A stretch of DNA of 64,000 bases from Streptomyces xanthochromogenes (GCF_014650455.1 NZ_BMUZ01000001.1:372001-436000), one strand, 5' to 3'. Numbered from the stretch's first letter, positions 1-8,506 are shown. Made by a program: numbers and translations. Notes: generated from the letters alone by a model not told the origin.

Positions 1-1086
1 CGCACCCATCTCGTCGGTCAGGCTCCGCACCTTGGCGACGTAGTCCAGCGCGCCGGGCAGCGTGGCGTCCAGGCCGTACTCGCCGACGAGGACGGGCGCA
101 CCGAGGCGCCGGGCTGTCTTCTCGGTCTGCTCGCGCCAGGAGGCGAGCGTGCGGTCGACCCACTTCTTCGTGTCGCCGGTGTAGCCGCCGCCGAGGTCCA
201 TGGGGAGCGGGTAGAGGTGGGGCGCGTACGCGATGCGGGCCCGCGCGCCGTCGCCGCGCGGGTCCTTCAGGTACGGAAGTCCGCTCGGCAGGCCCCAGTT
301 GGCGCTGACCGCCTCGGGTTCGACGAAGATCCAGGAGTCGTGGTCGACCCGGCGGATCGCGGCGATGGCCTCCCGGTAGAGCGCGGCGAGCGGGCCCGCC
401 TCGAAGGCGGGGCCCTGGACGCTGCCGCCGAAGGGCTCGTTCATCAGGTCGTAGCCGATGACGGCCGGATCGGCGGCGAAGCGCTCGGCGACGTGCGCCC
501 AGGCGGCCGCGTAGTGCGCCCGCAGATCACGGCCGCCCGGCCGCGTCCCCCAGAAGTGGTCGAAGGCCCGTACCGTTCCGGGCTCGATGTACTTGAGCTC
601 CCACTGGCTCCGCTCGGCCACCGGCAGGCCGTCGGACTCGGTCGCCCAGACGGGAGCCCCGTTGCCCTTGACGGCGGGGCCGTAGACGTCCTGGTGCAGG
701 TCGAGCATGACGTGAATGCCGCGCGCGCCGTACCAGCGCACGCGCTCGGCGACCTGGGCGAGATAGCCGTCGTCGTACGTCCCCGGCTCCGGTTCGACGT
801 TGCGCCACTGGATGAGGAAGCGGACGAAGTCGGAGCCGAGCGCGTCGGATTCGCGCTGCACGTCGGCCTCCTTGATCCAAGGGAGGCCGTCCGGACGGGA
901 CTTGGCGCTTGAGGCGGTGTTGAGCCCGGTCAGGACGAGGGCGCGGCCCTGGTCGTCGGTGATCCAGCGATGGCCGGTCGCCGTGTGCGCGGGCCCCGCG
1001 TCGGCGGGGCCGACCGCCACCAGGAGGGCGGCGGCCACCGCCACCGTCGCGCCCGCCGCCGTCCATCTCCTCGCCCGTTGTCGCAT
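1..1086 (-). CDS. secreted GH5-type glycoside hydrolase (endoglycoceramidase/cellulase-like), C-terminus cut by window edge
   Basis: The reading frame runs from an ATG at 1086 off the left edge, giving 362 residues without a stop. Residues 1-30 form a signal peptide (Arg-rich n-region, Ala/Val core, AxA-like end), so the enzyme is probably exported. The body reads as a TIM-barrel GH5 hydrolase: LDLHQD at 128-133, a MNEP motif at 215-218 with the acid/base Glu217, and VGEYG at 334-338 with the likely nucleophile Glu336. In the family these two Glu residues carry out retaining hydrolysis of beta-glycosidic bonds. The HQD motif and the length favour the endoglycosylceramidase-like branch over true cellulases, but the substrate cannot be fixed from sequence. 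It is divergent from the membrane-protein gene at 1195. Confidence 0.85.
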   Translation of the reverse strand, partial: MRQRARRWTAAGATVAVAAALLVAVGPADAGPAHTATGHRWITDDQGRALVLTGLNTASSAKSRPDGLPWIKEADVQRESDALGSDFVRFLIQWRNVEPEPGTYDDGYLAQVAERVRWYGARGIHVMLDLHQDVYGPAVKGNGAPVWATESDGLPVAERSQWELKYIEPGTVRAFDHFWGTRPGGRDLRAHYAAAWAHVAERFAADPAVIGYDLMNEPFGGSVQGPAFEAGPLAALYREAIAAIRRVDHDSWIFVEPEAVSANWGLPSGLPYLKDPRGDGARARIAYAPHLYPLPMDLGGGYTGDTKKWVDRTLASWREQTEKTARRLGAPVLVGEYGLDATLPGALDYVAKVRSLTDEMGA

Positions 1087-1141
1087 GGGCGGACTCTAGA
1101 GGCTGCGTCTTTTGTCCAACACCCCTGTTCACAGCCGGAGT

Positions 1142-1188
1142 TGAGAATAGTTCAGCATCTTCTCATCGCTCGCGCGCTGCCCTAGGGT
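1142..1188 (+). promoter_or_regulatory. divergent promoter region with a TGAGAA-N12-TTCTCA inverted repeat
   Basis: TGAGAA (1142-1147) and TTCTCA (1160-1165) are perfect inverted arms in an unusually AT-rich patch between divergent genes. For the rightward gene, TAGGGT at 1183-1188 is a good -10 hexamer 6 nt before the ATG at 1195, so a leaderless transcript is likely. The right arm lies where a -35 would be expected (17-nt spacer). An operator role is inference. Confidence 0.4.
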
Positions 1189-1194
1189 CCGGCC

Positions 1195-1908
1195 ATGCGT
1201 CTGCCCGTGCGACCGCCCGTGCGTCCGTCCACGCGTCCGCGACCGCGGCCGCCCGGGACCGATCCCGCGGTGGCCGCCGTCGCCGGGGTCTGTCTGCTGC
1301 TCGCGCTCCTCCTGGGCCTCACCCCGGCCCTGACCACGTTCACCGCGCACCTGGGCGCGGCCCTGGTGCCGAGCGCGCTCGGGGCGCCGTTCGCGCTGCC
1401 GTCACTGCGTGCGGTGCCGCTGGGTGGCACCGGCGTGGCCCAGCTGCTCTGCGAGGACTTCGCCGTGGCGGTTCTGGTGGCGGTGGCCGTGCTGCGGATG
1501 CGGCGGCATCTGCGGCTGCGGCCGGACGCGGGCCGCCCGCGCCGCTTCCTCGCGGGCTGGAGCGCGCTGGTCGCGGGCGGGGCGGCCTCCGGGGTCTGGC
1601 GCGGCCTGGTCACGGCCCGCCTGGTGGAGGCCGGGCCCGCCGGCTGGCTGCTCCACGCGGCGGCCGGAGCGGTGTTCGGCGCGGTGTGGGGGGTGGCGGC
1701 CGGGTGGCCGGCGGGGATCGCGGCGTCGACCGGGGTGGGCAAGATCTCACCCCCTACGCCCCGCACCCCCAATCCAAGCCGGGCCGCCCCCGGCGACCAG
1801 CAATCCCCCGGCGACCCCGGGCCGGCACATTGCGATGGAAGCCGGCGCCCGCACCCCCACGACCCGACCGCACCAAATGGCGAGGCACCCGGCGAAACAC
1901 GGTCGTAA
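1195..1908 (+). CDS. conserved membrane protein of unknown function
   Basis: A 237-residue protein with a basic, proline-rich N-terminus (residues 1-22), then hydrophobic segments at about 25-50, 88-105, 118-135 and 150-178 that look like four membrane spans. The last 60 residues are a Pro/Gly-rich low-complexity tail. I do not recognise the family. The stop codon (TAA 1906-1908) forms part of the putative -10 of the downstream aminotransferase gene, so the two genes are packed head to tail. The Pro-rich tail may be poorly conserved. Codon usage is normal for the window. Confidence 0.6.
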   Translation: MRLPVRPPVRPSTRPRPRPPGTDPAVAAVAGVCLLLALLLGLTPALTTFTAHLGAALVPSALGAPFALPSLRAVPLGGTGVAQLLCEDFAVAVLVAVAVLRMRRHLRLRPDAGRPRRFLAGWSALVAGGAASGVWRGLVTARLVEAGPAGWLLHAAAGAVFGAVWGVAAGWPAGIAASTGVGKISPPTPRTPNPSRAAPGDQQSPGDPGPAHCDGSRRPHPHDPTAPNGEAPGETRS

Positions 1909-1918
1909 GGTGGCCGTC

Positions 1919-3130
1919 ATGCAGGTGATCCAGTCGACCAAGCTCGCCAATGTCTGTTACGAGATCCGGGGCCCGGTTCTCGAAGAGGCCATGCGCCTGG
2001 AGGCGGCGGGCCACCGCATCCTCAAGCTGAACACGGGCAACCCGGCGGCGTTCGGCTTCGAGTGCCCGCCGGAGATCCTGGAGGACATCCTCCGGAACCT
2101 GTCGGGCGCGCACGGCTACGGCGACGCGAAGGGACTGCTGTCCGCGCGCCGCGCGGTGATGCAGCACTACCAGACCAAGGGCATCGAGCTCGACGTCGAG
2201 GACGTCTACCTCGGCAACGGCGTCTCGGAGCTGATCCAGATGTCGATGCAGGCGCTGCTCGACGACGGCGACGAGGTACTCGTACCCGCACCGGACTACC
2301 CGCTGTGGACGGCCTCCGTCTCGCTCGCGGGCGGCACCGCGGTGCACTACCGCTGCGACGAGCAGGCCGACTGGATGCCGGACCTCGCCGACATCGAGCG
2401 CAAGGTCACCGACCGCACCAAGGCGATCGTCATCATCAACCCGAACAATCCGACGGGTGCGGTGTACGACGACGAGATGCTGCGCGGGCTCACCGAGATC
2501 GCCCGCCGCCACAACCTGGTCGTCTGCTCGGACGAGATCTACGACCGCATCCTGTTCGACGGCGCCACCCACACGCCGACCGCGGTCATCGCGCCCGACT
2601 TGATGGTGCTCACCTTCAACGGGCTCTCGAAGAACTACCGGGTGGCCGGCTTCCGCTCGGGCTGGCTGGCGGTGTGCGGGCCGAAGGCCCACGCGTCCTC
2701 GTACATCGAGGGCCTGACCATCCTCGCGAACATGCGCCTGTGCGCGAACATGCCCTCGCAGCACGCGGTGGCCACCGCGCTCGGCGGCCGGCAGTCGATC
2801 GAGCAGCTGGTGCTGCCGGGCGGGCGGCTCCTGGAGCAGCGCGACACGGCGTACGAGCTGCTCACGCAGATCCCCGGGGTCAGCTGTGTGAAGCCGAGGG
2901 GCGCGCTCTACCTGTTCCCGCGGCTCGACCCGGCCGTCTACAAGGTCAAGGACGACCGGCAGATGGTCCTCGACCTGCTGCGCGCCGAGAAGATCATGGT
3001 GGTGCACGGCACCGGGTTCAACTGGCCCGAGCCCGACCACTTCCGGATCGTGACGCTGCCCTCCGCGAAGGACCTGGCGGACGCGGTGACGCGGATCGGA
3101 AACTTCCTGGACGGCTACGGCCAGATGTAG
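1919..3130 (+). CDS. alaA: alanine-type pyridoxal-phosphate aminotransferase
   Basis: The 403-residue class I/II fold aminotransferase is close in length and sequence to Escherichia coli AlaA (glutamate-pyruvate transaminase), sharing blocks such as LANVCYEIRGPVLEEA near the N-terminus and ARGALY-type blocks near residue 330. The PLP-binding lysine is Lys238 in NGLSKNYR, and NPNNPTG is at 174-180. The cytosolic reaction is transfer of the amino group between glutamate and pyruvate. The start chosen is ATG 1919: a -10-like TAAGGT (1906-1911) lies 7 nt upstream, indicating a leaderless mRNA. The frame is open much further upstream, but that part overlaps the preceding gene and is not aminotransferase-like. 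Confidence 0.9.
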   Translation: MQVIQSTKLANVCYEIRGPVLEEAMRLEAAGHRILKLNTGNPAAFGFECPPEILEDILRNLSGAHGYGDAKGLLSARRAVMQHYQTKGIELDVEDVYLGNGVSELIQMSMQALLDDGDEVLVPAPDYPLWTASVSLAGGTAVHYRCDEQADWMPDLADIERKVTDRTKAIVIINPNNPTGAVYDDEMLRGLTEIARRHNLVVCSDEIYDRILFDGATHTPTAVIAPDLMVLTFNGLSKNYRVAGFRSGWLAVCGPKAHASSYIEGLTILANMRLCANMPSQHAVATALGGRQSIEQLVLPGGRLLEQRDTAYELLTQIPGVSCVKPRGALYLFPRLDPAVYKVKDDRQMVLDLLRAEKIMVVHGTGFNWPEPDHFRIVTLPSAKDLADAVTRIGNFLDGYGQM

Positions 3131-3220
3131 CCCCGGGCGCTCCCGGCGCCGCGGGCCCCGCCTCCGACGGGCTCCGGGGCCGGCCCTCGGACCAGCCCCG
3201 GGACCAGCCCTAGGACCGGC

Positions 3221-3249
3221 TCAACTTTAGACTGAATCTAAGCTAGGAT
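3221..3249 (+). promoter_or_regulatory. promoter with Fur/PerR-like 7-1-7 operator in the spacer
   Basis: TCAACT at 3221-3226 and TAGGAT at 3244-3249 form a -35/-10 pair with a 17-nt spacer. Almost the whole spacer (3227-3241) is TTAGACT-G-AATCTAA, a 7-1-7 palindrome with 6 of 7 matching pairs. Its TTA...TAA ends and spacing resemble PerR/Fur-family boxes (PerR consensus TTATAAT-N-ATTATAA). A repressor bound there would block RNA polymerase. The regulator is not identified. Confidence 0.6.
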
Positions 3250-3280
3250 GGCTTCCTGAAACACTCAGGAGGCCATTCCC

Positions 3281-3667
3281 ATGTACGAGCCGATCCGCAC
3301 CAAGTCGGTCCACACCACGATGGCCGCCGACGACGCCCGCATCCCGCACCGCTCCCGCGGGGACGAGCTGGACATCCAGCTCGCCGGACACCTCTCCGCG
3401 CTGCTCGCCGTCACCGACGAGCTCGGTCTCGCCGAGGCCGGGGACGCCATCGCGCGCCAGGTCGCCCGGCTGCGCGGCGGGCTGCCGCCGGTCCGCCACG
3501 CGGGGCTCAGCGGTGCGGACGCCAGCGCCCTGCACGCCCGCGCCCACGCGCTCGCGGGCCGCGCCCTCCTCGTCGCCGCCTCGCGCGCCGACACCGCCGC
3601 CGCGATCCTGGCAGCGGAGCGCATGGACGCCCACGCGGCGGCCGGCTCCCTCACCGCCGCTTCCTGA
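3281..3667 (+). CDS. small conserved protein of unknown function, predicted Fur/PerR-type regulation
   Basis: A 128-residue soluble, helix-rich, Ala/Leu/Arg-rich protein without signal peptide, membrane span, Cys or recognisable motif. From about residue 29 it is predicted to be a bundle of long helices. The start is well supported: AGGAGG at 3267-3272 is 8 nt before ATG 3281. It is monocistronic: its own promoter with a palindromic operator lies upstream, and a strong hairpin follows at 3736-3776. I cannot assign a function. The operator type would suggest a role in metal or peroxide stress, but that is inference from the DNA site alone. Confidence 0.6.
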   Translation: MYEPIRTKSVHTTMAADDARIPHRSRGDELDIQLAGHLSALLAVTDELGLAEAGDAIARQVARLRGGLPPVRHAGLSGADASALHARAHALAGRALLVAASRADTAAAILAAERMDAHAAAGSLTAAS

Positions 3668-3735
3668 AGCGGCCCCCGTTCGGCCCCGGTCCGCGAGCCG
3701 CGGAGGTCTGCGGACCGGGTGCCACTGACGCGAAA

Positions 3736-3776
3736 GGCCGGCCCCCGGAGCCGTGAGGGAACTCCGGGGGCCGGCC
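3736..3776. terminator. strong bidirectional hairpin between convergent genes
   Basis: Perfect 15-bp arms (3736-3750 and 3762-3776) around an 11-nt loop, lying between the rightward gene ending at 3667 and the leftward pckG ending at 3893. There is no T-tract, as is common in Streptomyces. Confidence 0.8.
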
Positions 3777-3892
3777 GAGGCGCGGCGGGTCACGAGTGAC
3801 CCCACAGGTCAGGGCGGATGTCGAACCGACCCGCCGCGCACCTCCGGCCGGGCCAGGACAGGCGGCCGCGACCGGAGGGGGTTTCGGGCGGT

Positions 3893-5737
3893 TCAGCCGA
3901 GGCGGGACACCAGGGCGCGGTACTCGTCCCACAGCTCCTTGGGCGCGTGGTCGCCGAAGGTGTTGAGGTGCTCGGGGACCAGCGCCGCCTCCTCGCGCCA
4001 GACCTCCTTGTCGACCTTGAGCAGGAAGTCGAGGTCGGCCTCGGGCAGGTCGAGCCCGGCGGTGTCCAGGGACTCCTTGGTCGGCAGGATGCCGATGGGG
4101 GTCTCGACGCCGTCCGCCTTGCCTTCGAGGCGCTCCACGATCCACTTCAGGACGCGGCTGTTCTCGCCGAACCCGGGCCACACGAACTTGCCCGCGTCGT
4201 TCTTGCGGAACCAGTTCACGTAGTAGATCTTCGGCAGCTTGGCGGCGTCCGCGGCGGCGCCGACCTTGACCCAGTGGGCCATGTAGTCGCCCATGTTGTA
4301 GCCGCAGAACGGCAGCATCGCGAACGGATCGCGGCGCAGTTCGCCGACCTTGCCCTCGGCGGCGGCGGTCTTCTCGGAGGCCACGTTCGCACCGAGGAAG
4401 ACGCCGTGGTTCCAGTCGAACGACTCGGTGACCAGCGGCACCGCGGAGGCGCGGCGGCCGCCGAAGAGGATCGCCGAGATCGGCACGCCCTTGGGGTCCT
4501 CCCACTCCGGGGCGATGGTCGGGCACTGCCCGGCCGGCACGGTGAAGCGGGCGTTGGGGTGGGCGGCCGGGGTGTCGGACGCGGGCGTCCAGTCGTTGCC
4601 CTTCCAGTCCGTGAGGTGCGCGGGCGCCGTCTCGGTCATGCCCTCCCACCACACGTCGCCGTCGTCGGTCAGCGCGACGTTGGTGAAGACGGAGTTGCCC
4701 CACAGCGTCTTCATGGCGTTGGCGTTGGTGTGCTCACCGGTGCCGGGCGCGACGCCGAAGAAGCCGGCCTCGGGGTTGATCGCGTACAGCTGGCCGTCCT
4801 CGCCGAAGCGCATCCAGGCGATGTCGTCGCCGATCGTCTCGACCTTCCAGCCGGGGATCGTCGGCTCCAGCATGGCGAGGTTGGTCTTGCCGCAGGCGCT
4901 CGGGAAGGCCGCGGTGACGTACTTGGCCTCGCCGTTCGGCGGGGTCAGCTTCAGGACGAGCATGTGCTCGGCGAGCCAGCCCTCGTCGCGCGCCATGACG
5001 GAGGCGATGCGCAGCGCGTAGCACTTCTTGCCGAGCAGGGCGTTGCCGCCGTAGCCCGAACCGTAGGACCAGATCTCGCGGGACTCCGGGAAGTGCGAGA
5101 TGTACTTCGTGGAGTTGCACGGCCACGGCACGTCCGCCTCGCCCTCGGCGAGCGGCGCCCCCAGGGTGTGGACGGCCTTCACGAAGAAGCCGTCGGTGCC
5201 CAGCTCGTCCAGGACGCGCTGTCCCATGCGGGTCATGGTGCGCATCGAGACGGCGACGTACGCGGAGTCGGTGATCTCGACGCCGATCGCGGACAGCGGC
5301 GAGCCCACCGGGCCCATGCAGAACGGGACGACGTACATCGTGCGCCCGCGCATCGACCCGCGGAAGATGCCCTCGTCGCCCGCGGAACTGCTTCCTTCTC
5401 CGGTAAAGATGGCCTTCATCTCGGCGGGGGCCTTCCAGTGGTTGGTCGGGCCCGCGTCCTCCTCCTTCTCGGAGCAGATGAAGGTACGGTCCTCGACCCG
5501 GGCGACGTCACGCGGGTCGGAGGCGGCGTAGTACGAGTTGGGGCGCTTGGCCTCGTCCAGCTTCTTGAACGTGCCCTTGGCGACGAGCTCCCCGCACAGG
5601 CGCTCGTACTCGGTCTCGGATCCGTCGCACCAGACCACACTGTCCGGCTGGGTCAGTTCCGCGATCTCGTTGACCCACGAGATCAGTTCCTGGTGCTTGG
5701 TGGGGACAGAGAGGGGAGCCGCGATATCGCGCGCCAC
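3893..5737 (-). CDS. pckG: phosphoenolpyruvate carboxykinase (GTP)
   Basis: A 614-residue protein with the GTP-dependent PEPCK layout: the kinase P-loop FPSACGKTN at about 278-286, the substrate-binding region around [15 protein letters not shown] (204-218), and metal/nucleotide residues around the GDDIAWM block. It converts oxaloacetate plus GTP to PEP, CO2 and GDP, linking the TCA cycle to gluconeogenesis in the cytosol. The start is GTG 5737, preceded on the minus strand by TAGGAG about 6 nt away. Upstream lies a 289-nt spacer shared with the divergent hemolysin III gene. The gene is intact and of normal length (about 600-620 aa). Confidence 0.96.
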   Translation of the reverse strand: MARDIAAPLSVPTKHQELISWVNEIAELTQPDSVVWCDGSETEYERLCGELVAKGTFKKLDEAKRPNSYYAASDPRDVARVEDRTFICSEKEEDAGPTNHWKAPAEMKAIFTGEGSSSAGDEGIFRGSMRGRTMYVVPFCMGPVGSPLSAIGVEITDSAYVAVSMRTMTRMGQRVLDELGTDGFFVKAVHTLGAPLAEGEADVPWPCNSTKYISHFPESREIWSYGSGYGGNALLGKKCYALRIASVMARDEGWLAEHMLVLKLTPPNGEAKYVTAAFPSACGKTNLAMLEPTIPGWKVETIGDDIAWMRFGEDGQLYAINPEAGFFGVAPGTGEHTNANAMKTLWGNSVFTNVALTDDGDVWWEGMTETAPAHLTDWKGNDWTPASDTPAAHPNARFTVPAGQCPTIAPEWEDPKGVPISAILFGGRRASAVPLVTESFDWNHGVFLGANVASEKTAAAEGKVGELRRDPFAMLPFCGYNMGDYMAHWVKVGAAADAAKLPKIYYVNWFRKNDAGKFVWPGFGENSRVLKWIVERLEGKADGVETPIGILPTKESLDTAGLDLPEADLDFLLKVDKEVWREEAALVPEHLNTFGDHAPKELWDEYRALVSRLG

Positions 5738-6006
5738 GATCGCTCCTAGATGAGGGTCTTTTGAGGGGTTGACGTACTACTTCATTGCCGCCCCGTGGGG
5801 GCTGCGACCCGGATGCTTGACCCCGTGGATCCTCTTGGCGCTCATCCGGTGCCGACCGCACTCATCTGATCTTCCGCGTCGTTCGCCCATATGTCCAGGG
5901 GGCCTCTCACGTGAGCATCACCACTTACCGCCTTCTTAACTGCCATTTGCCGTTCACTTACCCGACGGCCGGGAGACGCACGGTGACGGGCCGTACCTAT
6001 CCGTAA

Positions 6007-6028
6007 CCTACGGTTCCGTAGGTAGCAT
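6007..6028 (+). promoter_or_regulatory. TetR-type palindromic operator beside a leaderless -10 box
   Basis: ACCTACGG-TT-CCGTAGGT (6006-6023) is a perfect 8-2-8 palindrome. It directly abuts TAGCAT (6023-6028), a -10 hexamer that lies 7 nt before the ATG at 6036. The palindrome therefore fills the -35/-10 spacer of the hemolysin III promoter. The size and style fit TetR-family operators, and a TetR gene lies just downstream (6824). That pairing is inference. Confidence 0.55.
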
Positions 6029-6035
6029 GCGGACC

Positions 6036-6716
6036 ATGACTGATCAGGTGATGGCTCACGCGATCGACCCGGTGACACAGATGGTGAAACCGAAGATGCG
6101 CGGCTGGCTGCACGCCGGGATGTTCCCGGCCGCACTGATCTCGGGCCTGGTACTGACCGCGTTCGCGGGTTCCACCAAGGCACGGATCGCCTGCGGGATC
6201 TTCGCCCTGACCGCCTGTCTGCTCTTCGGCGTCAGCGGCATCTACCACCGGGGCAACTGGGGCCCGCGCGGCGAGGCGATCCTGCGCCGCCTGGACCACG
6301 CCAACATCTTCCTCATCATCGCGGGCACCTACACCCCGCTCACCCTGCTCCTGCTGCCCGGCTCCACCGGCCGGGTCCTGCTGTGGGCGATCTGGGCGGC
6401 CGCGCTCGCCGGCATCGCCTTCCGGGTGTTCTGGATCGGCGCCCCGCGGTGGCTCTACACCCCCTGCTACCTCGCGATGGGCTGGGCCGCCGTGTTCTTC
6501 CTGCCCGACTTCATGCGGGCCGGCGGCATCGCGGTGCTCGTCCTGGTCGTGGTGGGCGGGCTGCTCTACAGCGCGGGCGGCGTGATCTACGGCATCAAGC
6601 GCCCGAACCCGTCCCCCCGCTTCTTCGGCTTCCACGAGGTCTTCCACTCGCTGACGCTGGCCGCGTTCGTCGTCCACTACGTGGGCATCTCCCTCGTCGC
6701 CTACCGGCACGGCTGA
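6036..6716 (+). CDS. hemolysin III family (PAQR-like) membrane protein
   Basis: A 226-residue integral membrane protein with about seven hydrophobic segments. It carries the family landmarks GIYHRGNWGP (near residue 70, conserved SxxxH motif), RLDHANIF (about residue 90) and a C-terminal HEVFHSLTLAAFVVHY block (about residues 196-211) whose His residues are the usual metal-binding ones of the PAQR/YqfA/hemolysin III superfamily. Cytolytic activity is not implied for most members. ATG 6036 is preferred over ATG 6027 because TAGCAT lies exactly 7 nt upstream of it. A T-tailed terminator follows at once, so the gene is monocistronic and probably controlled by the palindrome at 6007. Confidence 0.85.
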   Translation: MTDQVMAHAIDPVTQMVKPKMRGWLHAGMFPAALISGLVLTAFAGSTKARIACGIFALTACLLFGVSGIYHRGNWGPRGEAILRRLDHANIFLIIAGTYTPLTLLLLPGSTGRVLLWAIWAAALAGIAFRVFWIGAPRWLYTPCYLAMGWAAVFFLPDFMRAGGIAVLVLVVVGGLLYSAGGVIYGIKRPNPSPRFFGFHEVFHSLTLAAFVVHYVGISLVAYRHG

Positions 6717-6736
6717 CCCCGACCCCGCCCGACCCA

Positions 6737-6768
6737 GGGCCCCGGCGCACCAGCGCCGGGGCCCTTTT
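6737..6768 (+). terminator. intrinsic terminator after hemolysin III gene
   Basis: Perfect 12-bp GC stem (6737-6748 / 6753-6764) with an ACCA tetraloop, followed by TTTT (6765-6768). This is one of the few terminators here with a real U-tract. Confidence 0.9.
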
Positions 6769-6823
6769 CGCTCGGGCGCGCGTGGACGGTCGGCACCTCG
6801 CGGCCCCTGGCCGATGGCGGACA

Positions 6824-7576
6824 ATGACGACCATGGCCGCCACCTCCCGCCCCAGCCCCGCCGCCGCATCGGCCGGCTCCCTCGACCCGGCCGGCTCCCT
6901 CGACCCGGCCGGCTCCCTCGACCCGGCCGCGGAGAGCCTCCAGCCTCAGCCGAGCCTGCGCGAACGCAAGAAGATCAAGACGCGCTCGGCGATCCGGCGG
7001 GCCACGTACCGGCTGATCGACCGGCAGGGATACGAGGCGACGACGGTCGAGCAGATCGCGGAGGCGGCGGAGGTGTCCCCCTCGACGGTGTTCCGGTACT
7101 TCCCGACGAAGGAGGACATCGTCCTCACGGACGAGTTCGACCCCGTCATGCTGCGGGAGATGCGGTCCCGGCCGGCCGGGGAGACGCCGCTGGAGTCCCT
7201 GCGGTACGTCGTCACGGAGGCGGCCCGGCGCTCGCTGCTGCACGCGCGCGAGGAGACGTTGCAGCAGACCGCCCTGATCGCGGAGGTGCCCGCGCTGCGG
7301 GCCCGGATGATGGAGTCGGTGGCGGCGACGAGCCGACTGCTGTGCGGGGTACTTGCGGAGCGGGCCGGTCGTCCGGTGGACCTGGAGGTCCGGGTCTTCG
7401 CCATGGCGGTGCTGGGGGCGCTCCACGAGGCGTCCGTGTACTGGGCGGAACGCGGTCACCAGGACGACCTCCTGGACCTCGTCGCCCGGACCATGACCAC
7501 CCTGGAGTCGGGGCTTCCGCCGAGCCCGCTCCACGGTCCCGGACCGGTCGCCCGGCACAGTTCCCCGCATCCCTGA
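6824..7576 (+). CDS. TetR/AcrR family transcriptional regulator
   Basis: A 250-residue regulator (248 if ATG 6833 is used). The N-terminal helix-turn-helix is clear at about residues 45-95, with RRATYRLIDRQGYEATTV leading into the EQIAEAAEVSPSTVFRYF signature. The C-terminal helical domain is a ligand and dimer domain of unknown specificity. Residues about 18-35 are three identical copies of GSLDPA, encoded by an 18-bp tandem repeat. A GACAAT box (6820-6825) sits 7 nt before ATG 6833, which would make a leaderless transcript starting there. Its target may be the palindrome in front of the hemolysin III gene just upstream; there is no direct evidence. Confidence 0.85.
   Translation: MTTMAATSRPSPAAASAGSLDPAGSLDPAGSLDPAAESLQPQPSLRERKKIKTRSAIRRATYRLIDRQGYEATTVEQIAEAAEVSPSTVFRYFPTKEDIVLTDEFDPVMLREMRSRPAGETPLESLRYVVTEAARRSLLHAREETLQQTALIAEVPALRARMMESVAATSRLLCGVLAERAGRPVDLEVRVFAMAVLGALHEASVYWAERGHQDDLLDLVARTMTTLESGLPPSPLHGPGPVARHSSPHP
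6875..6928 (+). repeat. three perfect 18-bp tandem repeats inside the TetR gene
   Basis: Three exact copies of an 18-bp unit (6875-6892, 6893-6910, 6911-6928), each encoding Gly-Ser-Leu-Asp-Pro-Ala in frame. Exact identity at the DNA level points to recent slippage expansion. It lengthens the disordered N-terminal tail ahead of the DNA-binding domain. Confidence 0.9.
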
Positions 7577-7578
7577 GA

Positions 7579-7609
7579 GCCGCTGAGCCGCTGAGCCGCT
7601 GAGCCGCTG
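7579..7609. repeat. 8-bp tandem repeat just after the TetR stop codon
   Basis: Four tandem copies of GCCGCTGA (the last one truncated) start 2 nt after the TGA stop at 7576. Each unit contains further TGA triplets. It is a simple slippage repeat with no obvious function. Confidence 0.85.
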
Positions 7610-7697
7610 CCGGAAGAGCAACTCCCCGTATCGGAAGCCCTGGTGACGCAACGTCAGCCGGGGCGGTAGCGCCACGCCGGCCGACGCGGAGCCGGGG

Positions 7698-8399
7698 TCA
7701 GACTGCGGCGTGCTTGGGCGTGACTCCCTGGGGCTCGGTGTGCTCCTTCTTCATCGAGCGGACGGTCCACAGGACAAGACCGCCCACGAAGGTGAACATG
7801 AGCAGTTGCGACACGTTCGAGGCGACCTCGATCGGAAGCAGGTACACGGCGGCGATGCGCAGCGAGGCGTCGACCAGCAGCCCGGTGCCCCAGACCAGGG
7901 TGACGCGGCGCCAGCGGGCCGCCATGGTGGCCGTGTCCGCCATGGCGTGGAACTCGGCCGCCTGCCTCGACCCGGCCTGGCGGGCGAACCGCTGCGCGGC
8001 GTAGTAGGCCAGCGGGCGACGGACGGCGCAGCTGCCGACGAGCAGCAGGCCGGCCACGGCGGACTGCGCCGAGTCCTTGGCCAGGATGAACCTGGCCCCG
8101 CCGCTGGTGAAGCTCAGGGCCAGGCTCGCGCCGAACAGGAAGAGCAGGAACAGTGCGAACGGATCGACCCGGCGCTGTCGCAACGCCACCCAGATCATGC
8201 GCGCGCCGGCGACGAGGGTGCCGGCCAGCAGCGCGACGTAGGTGGTCGCCCCGAGCAGCTCGGCGGCGAAGTACGCCATGACCGACAGGCCGATGTCGTA
8301 GAAGAGCGTGGCGACCATCGCACGCTTCACGGCACGGGACCGCGAGGCGCGGGTGCTGTTTCCGCCGTGACCTGCGGGGCTTGACGGGTTCGAGGACAT
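7698..8399 (-). CDS. VC0807-family integral membrane protein
   Basis: A 233-residue membrane protein. After a Ser/Arg-rich cytosolic N-terminus (about 25 residues) it has five or six hydrophobic segments, with the stretch LLAGTLVAGARMIWVALRQRR and the AKDSAQSAVAGLLLVGS region typical of what is usually named the VC0807 family. The function of the family is unknown. ATG 8399 was chosen; an upstream in-frame ATG at 8450 would add a non-conserved leader. A promoter with a palindrome in its spacer lies at 8460-8488, which would give a 5' UTR of about 55 nt. Confidence 0.65.
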   Translation of the reverse strand: MSSNPSSPAGHGGNSTRASRSRAVKRAMVATLFYDIGLSVMAYFAAELLGATTYVALLAGTLVAGARMIWVALRQRRVDPFALFLLFLFGASLALSFTSGGARFILAKDSAQSAVAGLLLVGSCAVRRPLAYYAAQRFARQAGSRQAAEFHAMADTATMAARWRRVTLVWGTGLLVDASLRIAAVYLLPIEVASNVSQLLMFTFVGGLVLWTVRSMKKEHTEPQGVTPKHAAV

Positions 8400-8459
8400 G
8401 GGAAACCCCCAGTTGCGAAGGAAGGGGAGGAAGTTGACGTTCAGGACCATCTGGGGAAA

Positions 8460-8488
8460 ACGTTAGGGCGACCCCGGTCGCCTGTCCT
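8460..8488 (-). promoter_or_regulatory. leftward promoter with a 16-bp palindrome in its spacer
   Basis: On the minus strand, AGGACA (8488-8483) and TAACGT (8465-8460) are -35 and -10 hexamers separated by 17 nt. GGCGACC-CC-GGTCGCC (8467-8482), a perfect 7-2-7 palindrome, fills that spacer. It probably controls the VC0807-family gene starting at 8399. The regulator is unknown. Confidence 0.5.
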
Positions 8489-8506
8489 GATGCGTCGGGA
8501 GTAGAT

